Translations under genes and position numbers: made by a program | From: an uncultured Bacteroides sp. | GTDB taxonomy: Bacteria; Bacteroidota; Bacteroidia; Bacteroidales; Bacteroidaceae | DNA length: 64,000 bases | Assembly: GCF_963677685.1 (NCBI RefSeq) | Contig: NZ_OY782186.1 | Coordinates: 3,224,001 to 3,288,000, forward strand | Reading direction: 5' to 3' | The notes under the pieces: model-generated | Database searches by the model: none | What the model was told of the DNA's origin: nothing | The model's input: the letters and a program-made list of their open reading frames with translations, nothing else | Shown here: positions 18,365 through 27,799 of the stretch, one piece after another | Numbering within the stretch: the first letter of the stretch is position 1 | Layout of the letters: the number at the start of each line of letters is the position of its first letter

Positions 18365-20803
18365 TTAATATATTTCTACTTCATCAAGGTATAAATTGGC
18401 CTGAGTAAATTCCTCATCTGAAAGATCTTTTCTAAAATCCACCCCTCTACGCAATGTCCCTCCATTTTTAATAATAAGCTTAACATAACGAGCTTTTGTA
18501 GAGGTGAAAGCAATGGAGTCAGTATATGCCTTGCGTCCATTCTTAGGTAACTGTCGATGAAAAGATTGTTGAGCCACATGTTTGAAGTCAACTCCGTCAT
18601 TCGACTTTTCTACTATAATTCCACTTGAAGGCAAAACCAAATACGCAGGATTAAATAAGGAGCCAAGCACGACTTTACTAATGCTCTGTGAATGCCCCAA
18701 GTCGACTATAAAAGTTACCTCATGACACTTTTTATTCATGTTGAAATTAACCCATGGTGTATAAGAAGCATTATACCCTCGTTTGCCATTCGTGAGTCCT
18801 AATGTAGTAGAATCTGCGCCTAAAACATCATTCTCCCCAAAAACATCTCCACTCATCCAGCCAACATGAGGAGTAACAGTATAAGCTTTTCCTGTTATCA
18901 GATTTCCATATAACTTTTTAGAGGAAATTCGACCTACCCGCTTCTTTCCATAAAAAACCGCTGCTCTCAAATCGATATTACCATTCAAAGCAAAAGGTTG
19001 CGTATATTTAGCTGAATTAACCGTTGGCTCATTGCCATTAATTGTATATCGTATCTCTCCTTCAGGATAATAGGTCTCCAAAAAAACTTTCAATTCTTCT
19101 CCTTCTACATGAGTATTAATGTTTACTTCAAAGAAATTTCGGCATGCCTTTACATGCATAGCATCCATTCTTTTAAAGTCACCCTTCATGCGAGCACAGA
19201 AGCTACTCCAGTCTTTATTTTTATTCAATGTCCAAGCAGTTTCTGCAATAGCTACTGCTCTCGGAAAAGCCTGATAGTCCCTTCGGTCATTATTCTGCAT
19301 GTACTCAGTCCAAACATTACCTTGTAAGCCGATAACATGTTCTTGTACCAATTCATTCGCATCATCAGGTACAGGGTTATAGCCATACGTTCTTTTTAAA
19401 GTAGTATATCCTCCAATTGTAGTTGGGGCAAATTCCGGATTTTCCTGATAATGGTCCAAATAAACATAAGCACCAGGAGTCATAATAGCATTATGTCCTG
19501 CCTTCGCTGCATTGAGTCCTCCCTCAACTCCACGCCAAGACATGACTGTAGCATTGGGTGCCAATCCTCCTTCTAGAATTTCATCCCAGCCAATAATGTT
19601 ACGCCCTTTGCTATTCAGATATTTTTCTATTCTCGTTATAAAATAACTTTGAAGCTTTTCTTCTTTTGAATGTTTTCTACCATCCACAGTACTAGGAATA
19701 GAATCATCTTTTAATCCTAACTGATTAATCAAATTCTGGCAATATTTACTATTCTTCCAAGCAGTTTTAGGACACTCATCTCCCCCAATATGGATATACT
19801 GACTAGGAAATAAATCCATCACTTCATCCAAAACATTTTCAAGGAATTTAAAAGTTTCTTCTTTCGGACAGTAAACTTGTTCAAAAACGCCCCACGAAGT
19901 TGCAACTTTATACGTTGAATCGGGAGTACACGAAAGTTGTGGATAAGAAGCAATAGCAGCCAGAGCATGCCCGGGCATCTCTATCTCCGGAATAACTGTA
20001 ATGTACTTACTTGCTGCATAAGCCACAACTTCTCTGATCTGTTCCTGAGTGTAATACCCTTTATGCTCCACACCATCAAAAACAAGAGGATAATTTTCAT
20101 AATAATAGCCTTCTAAAGTTTCAGGTCTTTTTGAACCTACCTCTGTAAGTTTAGGATATTTTTTTATTTCAATTCTCCATCCTTGATCTTCGGTCAAATG
20201 CCAATGAAACACATTCATTTTATGCAAAGCTAGCATATCTATAAATTTATAAACATACTCAATCGGTGCATAATGCCTACAAACATCTAACATCAAACCT
20301 CTATAAGCAAAGCGGGGAGCATCTTCTATCTCAACGGCAGATATATCCCATCTTTTTCGGGATACAAATTTATTAGCATATATATCAGTAGGCATTAATT
20401 GATAAAGAGTCTGAACAGCATAAAAGAAACCATTAGGTTCAGAAGCTTCAATAGTAATGTTCTTAGGTGATACCATTAACTTATAAGCTTCTTTAGCATA
20501 TCCTCGTTGCTGGCTAAAGATTATCGCAGGATAGTGAAAACTTTTCTCTTTATCAGCATATTTCAGTGAAATACCAGTAACTTTTTGAATACGACTAATT
20601 AAGGCATCTGAAATCGTTTTAACAGAAGGAGCATCAGAAACAATAACCAATGTTTTATCTGTCAATTCAAAAGTCCCTTTCCGAGGAGTTAATTTGTTAG
20701 GTAACGGCACAAGATTATAGCCGTGAGTCACTTCTTTTGCTAAAATGTATCCGGGGGAAGTAAACATACATAGCAAAAGGAGAAAATAGATTCCTTTTTT
20801 CAT
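18365..20803 (-). CDS. Beta-N-acetylhexosaminidase, GH20, with C-terminal carbohydrate-binding region
   Basis: Secreted glycoside hydrolase of 812 aa that removes terminal beta-GlcNAc/GalNAc, using the substrate N-acetyl group as nucleophile. Signal peptide (residues 1-22), a GH20b-type N-terminal domain (about 30-155), then the TIM barrel (about 160-520) with RGLMLDVCRHY, FHWHLTEDQGWR and the catalytic Asp-Glu in HIGGDECPKTAW (342-343). The C-terminus has a chitobiase-like Ig region (TINGNEPTVNSAKY) and an F5/8-type domain (about 660-812). It probably works at the cell surface or in the periplasm on host glycans. No SusC/SusD pair is adjacent. A Crp/Fnr gene lies upstream on the same strand. 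Confidence 0.95.
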   Translation of the reverse strand: MKKGIYFLLLLCMFTSPGYILAKEVTHGYNLVPLPNKLTPRKGTFELTDKTLVIVSDAPSVKTISDALISRIQKVTGISLKYADKEKSFHYPAIIFSQQRGYAKEAYKLMVSPKNITIEASEPNGFFYAVQTLYQLMPTDIYANKFVSRKRWDISAVEIEDAPRFAYRGLMLDVCRHYAPIEYVYKFIDMLALHKMNVFHWHLTEDQGWRIEIKKYPKLTEVGSKRPETLEGYYYENYPLVFDGVEHKGYYTQEQIREVVAYAASKYITVIPEIEMPGHALAAIASYPQLSCTPDSTYKVATSWGVFEQVYCPKEETFKFLENVLDEVMDLFPSQYIHIGGDECPKTAWKNSKYCQNLINQLGLKDDSIPSTVDGRKHSKEEKLQSYFITRIEKYLNSKGRNIIGWDEILEGGLAPNATVMSWRGVEGGLNAAKAGHNAIMTPGAYVYLDHYQENPEFAPTTIGGYTTLKRTYGYNPVPDDANELVQEHVIGLQGNVWTEYMQNNDRRDYQAFPRAVAIAETAWTLNKNKDWSSFCARMKGDFKRMDAMHVKACRNFFEVNINTHVEGEELKVFLETYYPEGEIRYTINGNEPTVNSAKYTQPFALNGNIDLRAAVFYGKKRVGRISSKKLYGNLITGKAYTVTPHVGWMSGDVFGENDVLGADSTTLGLTNGKRGYNASYTPWVNFNMNKKCHEVTFIVDLGHSQSISKVVLGSLFNPAYLVLPSSGIIVEKSNDGVDFKHVAQQSFHRQLPKNGRKAYTDSIAFTSTKARYVKLIIKNGGTLRRGVDFRKDLSDEEFTQANLYLDEVEIY

Positions 20804-20844
20804 AATATCAAATGTGTTAAGTAAATAAATTACAATAAAAGATC

Positions 20845-21546
20845 TTATCCGATCTTACTTATCTTTTTTATCTTTTCTTCATCTATAATTTTTATTTTTC
20901 TTCCATCAATAGTTATTAAACGCTCATTTGCAAAATTAGATAACGTTCTAATAGCATTAGACGTTGTCATATTAGATAAATTAGCCAAATCTTCACGCGA
21001 AAGATAGATACTCAATGTAGAGCCATCCTCCTCTAAACCATAACTTTCCTTCAAAAATAAAAGAGACTCAGCGAGCCTCCCTCGTATATGCTTTTGAGTA
21101 AGATTAACCGTCCTCTCATCAGCAACACCCAAATCTCGCGAAAGTTGCTGAATAAAAAATAAGGCTAAATCATTGTTCTGACTCATAAGGGTAACCATAG
21201 CATTCATGGGAATAAGACATATTGTAGAAGGTTCAAAAGCGGCAGCAGCAGTGAGATAATCTTCTTTAGCAAAATAAGCACGATAGCCAAAATATTCAAC
21301 AGGCTTAATCATTCTGATAATTTGGCTCCGTCCTCCCACTCCATCTTTATAAATCTTGACCTTACCGTTAAGAAGACACATTAAATGGGAAGGTGCTTCA
21401 CCTTCGCAATAAATAGTCTCATTCTTTTTATAATGTTGTAGAGTAAAATTACTAGCTAGAAAATCTTTTTGCTCAGCAGTTAAAGGAGCCCACATTTCAG
21501 CTATATAATCAGGGACAACTATGTCTGACAAATTCATCTTTACCAT
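20845..21546 (-). CDS. Crp/Fnr family transcriptional regulator
   Basis: Cytoplasmic one-component regulator of 233 aa: N-terminal cyclic-nucleotide-binding-like beta roll (about 25-140; KKNETIYCEGEAPSHLMCLLNGKVKI region), a dimerisation helix, and a C-terminal winged helix (about 165-225) with LSREDLANLSNMTTSNAIRTL as recognition unit. No N-terminal Cys cluster for an Fe-S centre is present, so it is not a typical FNR oxygen sensor. The ligand is unknown. It is 41 bp upstream of the GH20 gene on the same strand and divergent from the DUF5686 gene; either may be a target. Confidence 0.92.
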   Translation of the reverse strand: MVKMNLSDIVVPDYIAEMWAPLTAEQKDFLASNFTLQHYKKNETIYCEGEAPSHLMCLLNGKVKIYKDGVGGRSQIIRMIKPVEYFGYRAYFAKEDYLTAAAAFEPSTICLIPMNAMVTLMSQNNDLALFFIQQLSRDLGVADERTVNLTQKHIRGRLAESLLFLKESYGLEEDGSTLSIYLSREDLANLSNMTTSNAIRTLSNFANERLITIDGRKIKIIDEEKIKKISKIG

Positions 21547-21766
21547 GAGTGTTGCAAAACTGTGTTATAAAGCACAAATGTAGAAAGAAAAAATGAAAAG
21601 AATAACTAAAAAGAGAAAAAGATTATGTTCTAGCAGCTTCCTAAAGCAACATTTATAAGTAAAAAGAAGAGGCATATATCTATATATACTGATATAAAAA
21701 ACATGTATTAACAAGTACGAAAACACTTTTTCAAACAAATTATCTATATTTGTCCAACTCAAAAAA

Positions 21767-23947
21767 TTGATTCTAATTTTGAAACTATATATATCAATAT
21801 GGATTTGTTTTTTACTTTCGCTCTTTTTCCCAAAAGAAGCCCAAGCCAATATTGCCTCTACCCAAAACTCAACAAAAAACATCTCGATTGATTCTATTTT
21901 AACTAAGACAATCTTATATGCACCTTTTTATGAAAATATAGTAGGAGAATACAAAGCGGATGTATATCTCAAATGCAAGATGGACATAAAAAAAAAGAAT
22001 ATGATTATCCGTTTTATCCCTTCTATGTTCAAGAGAGAGAAAGGTGTAAAAAAATATCTCATAGAATCGTATAGCGAAATACATTATACCGCACCTAATA
22101 TATATGATCAAAAAATAAAAGCATGTGTAGGTACAGTGAAAGGTTTCAATGGGCTAGAGGGAGACGCACTCGACTATTTTCATACGCATATATACTCTTC
22201 TACACTACTGAACAAAAAAATATTATCACCACTTGCGTCCAACGGACAAAGATATTATCAATACAAAATCGACTCCATATTAGATAATTCAGGAAAAATA
22301 AGCTACAAAGTAAAGTTCACTCCTAAAACAGAAAGTTATCAACTAGTAAGTGGCTATATGATTATTAGTGATGGAGTATGGAGTGTACGTGAAGTTTATA
22401 TAACGGGACGATCCGAATATCGTTTCTTCAATATAAAAATAGAAATGGGCAACATAGGGGCGGATGACGAATGTCTTCCTCTTCGTTACAACATAAACAC
22501 AAGTTTTCGCTTTTTGGGAAATGTACTAGAAAGCAATTATTCCGCTGTTTTAAAATATCAATCTATAAAATATCAAGAAATTAAACTCACTCAAAAAAAG
22601 AATTATAATTTAACAGAGTCTTATACCTTACAATGCGATACTAGCATGTTTCAAACAAACCTCACTTCTTTTGAAAAATTCCGCCCAATAGATTTAAATA
22701 CAAATGAAAAAAAACTATACACAGAATACGGACAAAGAAATAATTCACTGGTGCATCGTTTTCCGATAAAAGAGAAAAAATGGGACTGGGTGGGAGAAAC
22801 TGGAAATGCCCTCACAAGTAACTATTACGTGAATTTATTCCATATGGGTAACATTAAATTTTCTCCCTTACTGAATCCCTTTTTAATGAGTTATAGCGCC
22901 AACGATGGTTTTGCTTATCGTCAATCGTTTAAATATAGCCGCCTTTTCTCGGGTGACAGATTACTTCTCGTCACTCCTAAAATTGGATATAATTTCAAAA
23001 GAAAAGAGCTTTATTGGTCAGCTAATGCTGACTATGATTACTGGCCGCGTAAAAAAGCGGCAATCCACTTTAGCATTGGTAATGGTAACCGCATCTATAG
23101 CAGTGAAGTACTAGAAGATTTAAAAGCCATACCAGACAGTATCTTTGATTTTGATAAGATTCAATTAGCCTATTTCCGTGATTTATACATTAACTTCAAC
23201 CATAGTCTTGAAATCACAAACGGACTACTTCTTAATCTAGGACTCTCAGCTCATAAAAGAACCGCTATAAAGTCAACTGCTCCAGTTGACTCACTAATTC
23301 ATAATCCGAATATAAAAGATAAGTATATTAGTTTTGCACCCAGAATACGTTTATCCTGGACTCCAGGACAATATTATTATATGAATGGAGAAAGAAAAGT
23401 AAATCTTTATTCCGACTACCCTACTTTCTCTGTAGATTGGGAAAAAGGAATAAAAGGTATATTTAAAAGTAGCGGTAATTACGAGAGAATAGAGCTAGAT
23501 ATCCAACACCAATTATCTATAGGTTTAATGCGTAATATATTCTGGCGCTTTGGTTGTGGAACTTTTACAAATCAAAAACAAGTTTACTTTGTCGACTTTG
23601 CGAACTTCAGTAAAAATAATCTTCCGGTAGGATGGAATGATGAAATAGGTGGCGTATTTCAATTACTCGACAGACGATGGTATAACTCCTCACAAAAATA
23701 TGTTAGAGGGCACTTAACTTATGAAGCCCCTTTTTTATTCATTCCACATTTTGTAAAGTACACTCGTAATGTTATAAACGAACGACTATATGCCAATTTT
23801 TTAGTAGTCCCTCATCTAAAACCTTATTTAGAATTCGGATATGGCATTGGTACTCACATTTTTGATTTAGGAATATTTGCTAGTAACGTAAATGGCAAAT
23901 TCTCCGAAATTGGATGCAAATTTACTTTTGAATTATTCAATCGATAA
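21767..23947 (+). CDS. DUF5686 family outer-membrane beta-barrel protein
   Basis: Large Bacteroidetes protein of about 726 aa, recognised as DUF5686 from ILYAPFYENIVGEYKADVYLK, SMFKREKGVKKYLIES and the C-terminal barrel (about 330-726) with many amphipathic strands ending KFTFELFNR. The usual N-terminal carboxypeptidase-regulatory-like domain is absent. A signal peptide (WICFLLSLFFPKEAQA) requires initiation at a TTG (21767 or 21779), because the first in-frame ATG comes about 70 codons later. A -7-like TATATTTG at 21745-21752 places the transcript start only a few bases before 21767, which favours a very short leader or the second TTG. Role unknown. Confidence 0.82.
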   Translation: MILILKLYISIWICFLLSLFFPKEAQANIASTQNSTKNISIDSILTKTILYAPFYENIVGEYKADVYLKCKMDIKKKNMIIRFIPSMFKREKGVKKYLIESYSEIHYTAPNIYDQKIKACVGTVKGFNGLEGDALDYFHTHIYSSTLLNKKILSPLASNGQRYYQYKIDSILDNSGKISYKVKFTPKTESYQLVSGYMIISDGVWSVREVYITGRSEYRFFNIKIEMGNIGADDECLPLRYNINTSFRFLGNVLESNYSAVLKYQSIKYQEIKLTQKKNYNLTESYTLQCDTSMFQTNLTSFEKFRPIDLNTNEKKLYTEYGQRNNSLVHRFPIKEKKWDWVGETGNALTSNYYVNLFHMGNIKFSPLLNPFLMSYSANDGFAYRQSFKYSRLFSGDRLLLVTPKIGYNFKRKELYWSANADYDYWPRKKAAIHFSIGNGNRIYSSEVLEDLKAIPDSIFDFDKIQLAYFRDLYINFNHSLEITNGLLLNLGLSAHKRTAIKSTAPVDSLIHNPNIKDKYISFAPRIRLSWTPGQYYYMNGERKVNLYSDYPTFSVDWEKGIKGIFKSSGNYERIELDIQHQLSIGLMRNIFWRFGCGTFTNQKQVYFVDFANFSKNNLPVGWNDEIGGVFQLLDRRWYNSSQKYVRGHLTYEAPFLFIPHFVKYTRNVINERLYANFLVVPHLKPYLEFGYGIGTHIFDLGIFASNVNGKFSEIGCKFTFELFNR

Positions 23948-23979
23948 TTCATTTTAGATTTGCTCTTTATTCATAAAAA

Positions 23980-24008
23980 TCCTCCCCAAGCTCGCTGGCC
24001 CGAGGAGG
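23980..24008. terminator. Hairpin terminator between DUF5686 gene and FISUMP pseudogene
   Basis: An 11-bp stem (with G-U pairs when read on the minus strand) joins the two arms, 23980-23990 and 23998-24008. The minus strand continues into ATTTTTAT. The position between convergent genes fits a shared terminator. Confidence 0.75.
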
Positions 24009-24086
24009 TTACAAACAAATAAAAAAACCGTGATTCACATCATGAGTATTTCTTTAATATTTGGAAAACAGTTACTACGCATCACT

Positions 24087-24760
24087 TTAATTTTGAACAC
24101 AACGGACAGGAAAACCGTTCGGCCGACTATTGTTGCCCGCCGGATACACATTACTACCATTGACGAGCAAGTAGTAACTAAGCGCAAAACCGGGATATAC
24201 ACTACTGCTCCAATAACGGTCGCCCTGACCAACATAATGCAATGTACCAATAACAAGACAATAGCCCGATGCAGGAAAGCTACTACTATTACCATTAACC
24301 GCATAGGTACCACCATTCGGAATTAGACTCGTCCCTATGCATTGCCGGATATAGCAGATCACCCAATTTAGCCCAAGGTGTAGTAACGATAGTGCATGCC
24401 ACAGAGCCATTGTCAACCACACTTGCAGCATTGAATTTTTCCGCCGTAGGCATGCGCCAACTGCCACTCACAGACTTCGTTTTACTCAAGTATTTACAAC
24501 TATCTCCCATAGTTAGTATCTGTATTCCGCGCAGCATCGTTTAAGAAAGTATTCGTCTGACCACCATCCGTTACATCGTCAGTAAAATAAGAAATGGAAG
24601 TAAAGTCGGTGGTTCCTGTGCCCTAGGTACTACTTGTAGAAGGGAACTATAAGTAGGCGTATATGTAATGTAAGTACTACTCAAAGATACACCCACCAAA
24701 GCCCCCCATCGAAAGCAGACCCATCACAGACAAAGTGAACAAATGTCCCAAGGACTCTTC
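24087..24760 (-). pseudogene. Degraded FISUMP-domain (fimbrillin-associated) surface protein
   Basis: Conceptual pieces in different frames join into one recognisable FISUMP (Fib_succ_major) C-terminus. Upstream comes FVHFVCDGSAFDG, then GVSLSSTYITYTPTYSSL, then TDFTSISYFTDDVTDGG...NTDTNYG, then GSWRMPTAEKFNAASVV...AKLGDLLYPA, and finally IPNGGTYAVNGNSSSF...RYWSSSVYPGFALSYYLL...NGFPVRCVQN with a stop at 24087. At least four frame changes separate these blocks, and the N-terminal part with a signal peptide is missing. Such domains occur in Bacteroidales fimbrial and surface lipoproteins. It is clearly non-functional as one protein. Confidence 0.8.
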
Positions 24761-25068
24761 CCTATATTTTTATTGTACTATTTCTCTTGTGGCTAGATAG
24801 GTCCCCCAAACCGATTTTATCCATCTTCTGAAAGTATATAAACAGGAAGTTTGAGGTATATCAAAGGGTTACTGGGCAAGCAGCTACAAAAATTAAGTAA
24901 TAAAATTATATCAAACAAAGAAAAACGGATGAAACAAACAGATAAAATAAAACTGTAATTTACAATCCATAAAGTAAAGAACAAACCATTTGCATATATC
25001 ATAAAATTCTAATAATATTGTATGTATAATATTCGCATAAAAAAGTAAAAACATAAAATCTTAGGATC
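24761..25068. other. Gap without recognisable gene, upstream of SIMPL gene
   Basis: AT-rich 308-bp stretch. It may contain further eroded 5' sequence of the FISUMP pseudogene, but no homologous segment could be read. A short hydrophobic frame on the minus strand (24817-25002) has no signal worth calling. No clear promoter boxes were found before the ATG at 25069. Confidence 0.5.
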
Positions 25069-25770
25069 ATGAAACATTGGAGAATTGAGGCACTATTAAT
25101 TGCTATTGGACTATTTTTCATCGGCTATCAAATAAAAAAAGGCATCACAGAATTCAAAGACAAAGAACGAATCGTTAGCGTAAAAGGACTTGCTGAAGTG
25201 GAAGTTCCTGCTGATAAGGTTATCTGGCCTTTGATGTACAAGGAAATAGGTAATGACTTAATTACACTCTATAATACAATAAATGCCAAAAACCAACTCA
25301 TCATCACCTTCTTAAAAAAGAATGGTATCACTGCAAATGAGATAAGCCAAGCACCTCCGGAAATAGTAGATATGAAAGCAGAGCGATATAGTTCTAACCC
25401 TCCACTATACAGGTACAATGCTACTTCCGGAATAACTGTTACATCAAAAAATGTGCAGAAAGTGCGCAAATTAATGACAGAACAAACAGAACTATTAAAA
25501 CAAGGAATTGCAATAGCTACAGGTGACTATCGATACAATGTAGTATATGAATTCACGGGATTAAACAAAATAAAGCCACAAATGATAGAAGAAGCAACAA
25601 AAAATGCTCGAATAGCAGCTAATAAATTCGCCCATGATTCCGAAAGCGAATTAGGAAAGATCAGAAACGCTTCTCAAGGGCAATTTTCCATATCGAACAG
25701 AGATGCAAACACCCCATTTATTAAATATATACGAGTAGTAACAACAGTGAACTATTATTTAAAGAACTAA
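25069..25770 (+). CDS. SIMPL domain (DUF541, YggE-like) protein
   Basis: Protein of 233 aa with one N-terminal membrane segment (about residues 7-24) acting as an anchor or uncleaved signal. The SIMPL domain starts IVSVKGLAEVEVPADKV and shows the usual pattern of KNGITANEI, a central GITVTSKNVQKVRKLM and C-terminal ATKNARIAANKFA. SIMPL proteins are periplasmic and often linked to oxidative stress, but the biochemical activity is unknown. It stands alone before the rpsA promoter. Confidence 0.9.
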   Translation: MKHWRIEALLIAIGLFFIGYQIKKGITEFKDKERIVSVKGLAEVEVPADKVIWPLMYKEIGNDLITLYNTINAKNQLIITFLKKNGITANEISQAPPEIVDMKAERYSSNPPLYRYNATSGITVTSKNVQKVRKLMTEQTELLKQGIAIATGDYRYNVVYEFTGLNKIKPQMIEEATKNARIAANKFAHDSESELGKIRNASQGQFSISNRDANTPFIKYIRVVTTVNYYLKN

Positions 25771-25783
25771 TTTACCTAAACTC

Positions 25784-25814
25784 TTTGTCTTTCAAGGAAT
25801 TAATCATATCTTTG
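25784..25814 (+). promoter_or_regulatory. Bacteroidetes-type promoter of rpsA
   Basis: TTTG (25784-25787), a 19-base spacer and TATCTTTG (25807-25814) match the Bacteroides primary sigma consensus TTTG-N19-21-TAnnTTTG. The transcript would start near 25821, leaving a leader of about 60 bases before the rpsA ATG. This is the cleanest promoter in the window and a strong phylum marker. Confidence 0.85.
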
Positions 25815-25883
25815 CGCCTGATTTTATCACATAGTCAAAATAATGTCTTATTTAATTAAAGTTTTTAAACGATTTATTAATTA

Positions 25884-27680
25884 ATGGAAAATTTAAAAAA
25901 CATCGCTCCGATTGAAGACTTCAATTGGGATGCTTATGAAAATGGAGAAGTCTTTGTCGGTGCCAGCCACGAAGAACTTGAAAAAGCTTACGACGGTACG
26001 CTAAACAAAGTAAATGACCGTGAGGTTGTTGACGGAATTGTAATCGCAATGAACAAACGCGAAGTTGTTGTTAACATCGGTTACAAATCAGACGGTATCA
26101 TTCCTTTGAATGAATTCCGCTACAATCCTGACTTAAAAGTAGGTGATACTGTAGAAGTATACATTGAAAATCAGGAAGACAAAAAAGGACAACTTGTATT
26201 GTCACATAGAAAAGCTCGTGCAGCCCGTTCTTGGGATCGCGTCAATGCAGCTTTGGACAATGAAGAAATTATCAAAGGTTTCATCAAATGTCGTACTAAG
26301 GGTGGTATGATCGTTGATGTATTTGGCATCGAAGCTTTCTTGCCAGGTTCTCAAATAGATGTTAAGCCTATCCGCGATTACGATGTATTCGTTGGAAAAA
26401 CGATGGAATTCAAGGTTGTTAAAATCAACCAAGAATTCAAAAACGTTGTTGTTTCTCACAAAGCTCTTATCGAAGCTGAATTGGAACAACAGAAAAAAGA
26501 AATTATCGGAAAACTTGAAAAAGGTCAAGTTCTTGAAGGAACAGTTAAGAATATTACCTCTTATGGAGTATTCATTGACCTTGGCGGTGTAGATGGTTTG
26601 ATTCACATCACTGACCTATCTTGGGGTCGTGTAAGCGATCCAAAAGAGGTTGTTGAATTAGATCAAAAACTAAATGTGGTTATTCTTGACTTTGATGATG
26701 AAAAGAAACGTATCGCGCTTGGTTTAAAACAACTTACTCCACACCCATGGGATGCTCTTGATCCTAACTTAAAAGTTGGAGACAAAGTAACCGGTAGAGT
26801 AGTTGTTATGGCTGATTACGGTGCATTTATTGAAATTGCAACAGGCGTTGAAGGTTTGATTCACGTATCAGAAATGTCTTGGTCACAACACTTGCGTTCA
26901 GCACAAGACTTTATGAAAGTAGGTGATTCTGTTGAAGCTATTGTGTTAACACTTGACCGCGAAGAACGTAAGATGTCATTAGGTATCAAACAGTTGAAGC
27001 AAGATCCTTGGGAAACTATCGAAGAGAAATATCCTGTAGGTTCTAAGCATACTGCAAAAGTTCGCAACTTTACTAACTTCGGCGTATTCGTTGAAATAGA
27101 AGAAGGTGTTGACGGTTTGATCCACATTTCAGATCTTTCTTGGACTAAAAAAGTAAAACACCCATCAGAATTTACCCAGATTGGTGCAGATATTGACGTT
27201 CAAGTATTGGAAATAGACAAAGATAATCGTCGTTTAAGCTTAGGTCATAAACAATTAGAAGAAAATCCTTGGGATGTTTTTGAAACAGTATTTACTGTAG
27301 GATCTGTACACGAAGGAACTATCATCGAAATGTTAGATAAAGGTGCTGTTGTAGCTCTTCCTTATGGCGTTGAGGGCTTTGCCACTCCAAAACATTTGGT
27401 TAAAGAAGACGGTACACAAGCTCAGCTTGACGAAAAAATGGAATTCAAAGTTATAGAATTCAATAAAGACGCTAAGAGAATCATACTTTCTCATAGCCGT
27501 ATTTTTGAAGATGCTGCTAAATCAGAAGAAAAAGTAGAAAGAAAAGCTACAGCTAAAAAAACTACTAAGAAAGAAGAAGCAGCTACAGCTATCCAAAACC
27601 AAAGCGCATCTACTACTCTAGGAGATATTGATGCCTTGGCTGCTTTGAAAGAACAAATGGAGTCTGATTCTGAAAAATAA
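25884..27680 (+). CDS. rpsA: 30S ribosomal protein S1
   Basis: RNA-binding ribosomal protein of 598 aa with six tandem S1/OB-fold domains. The repeats are visible at the motifs GIVIAMNKREVVVNIGYKSDG, GMIVDVFGIEAFLPGSQ, VKNITSYGVFIDLGGVDGLIHITDLSW, GRVVVMADYGAFIEIATG, VRNFTNFGVFVEIEEGVDG-type and a last divergent copy. A Lys/Ala-rich tail (about 550-598) ends the protein. It brings mRNA to the 30S subunit, which matters in Bacteroidetes where Shine-Dalgarno sites are weak. It is monocistronic, with a consensus promoter and its own terminator. Confidence 0.97.
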   Translation: MENLKNIAPIEDFNWDAYENGEVFVGASHEELEKAYDGTLNKVNDREVVDGIVIAMNKREVVVNIGYKSDGIIPLNEFRYNPDLKVGDTVEVYIENQEDKKGQLVLSHRKARAARSWDRVNAALDNEEIIKGFIKCRTKGGMIVDVFGIEAFLPGSQIDVKPIRDYDVFVGKTMEFKVVKINQEFKNVVVSHKALIEAELEQQKKEIIGKLEKGQVLEGTVKNITSYGVFIDLGGVDGLIHITDLSWGRVSDPKEVVELDQKLNVVILDFDDEKKRIALGLKQLTPHPWDALDPNLKVGDKVTGRVVVMADYGAFIEIATGVEGLIHVSEMSWSQHLRSAQDFMKVGDSVEAIVLTLDREERKMSLGIKQLKQDPWETIEEKYPVGSKHTAKVRNFTNFGVFVEIEEGVDGLIHISDLSWTKKVKHPSEFTQIGADIDVQVLEIDKDNRRLSLGHKQLEENPWDVFETVFTVGSVHEGTIIEMLDKGAVVALPYGVEGFATPKHLVKEDGTQAQLDEKMEFKVIEFNKDAKRIILSHSRIFEDAAKSEEKVERKATAKKTTKKEEAATAIQNQSASTTLGDIDALAALKEQMESDSEK

Positions 27681-27708
27681 AAATTGATTTTTAATCAATT
27701 CCAACTAA

Positions 27709-27738
27709 AACCGCCACTTTAATAGTGGCGGTTTTTTT
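27709..27738 (+). terminator. Intrinsic terminator of rpsA
   Basis: aaccgccact and agtggcggtt form a 10-bp GC-rich stem with a 5-base loop followed by a run of T residues, 28 bases after the rpsA stop. Confidence 0.93.
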
Positions 27739-27746
27739 ATTGTTAT

Positions 27747-27780
27747 CTTGCTCCTTTTATATTGTTTTCTTCTACCTTTG
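27747..27780 (+). promoter_or_regulatory. Candidate promoter of RNase Z gene
   Basis: CTTG (27747-27750) and TACCTTTG (27773-27780) with a 22-base spacer approximate the Bacteroides consensus. It lies after the rpsA terminator and about 20 bases before the ATG at 27800, supporting that start over the in-frame start at 27725, which sits inside the terminator. Confidence 0.6.
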
Positions 27781-27799
27781 TATTTACATTATTTATAGG

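Noticed and set aside
21565..21882. 105-codon hydrophobic minus-strand frame between the Crp/Fnr and DUF5686 genes
   Set aside because: It overlaps the DUF5686 signal peptide and its promoter on the other strand; AT-rich DNA gives Phe/Leu/Ile-rich frames by chance.
24030..24326. Frames on both strands (plus 98 codons, minus 93 codons) over the FISUMP remnant
   Set aside because: They are off-frame readings of the pseudogene; only the YWSSS...VRCVQN frame has homology.
27725..27799. N-terminal extension of RNase Z by 25 hydrophobic residues
   Set aside because: It would begin within the rpsA terminator hairpin and cover the gene's own promoter; RNase Z has no signal sequence.
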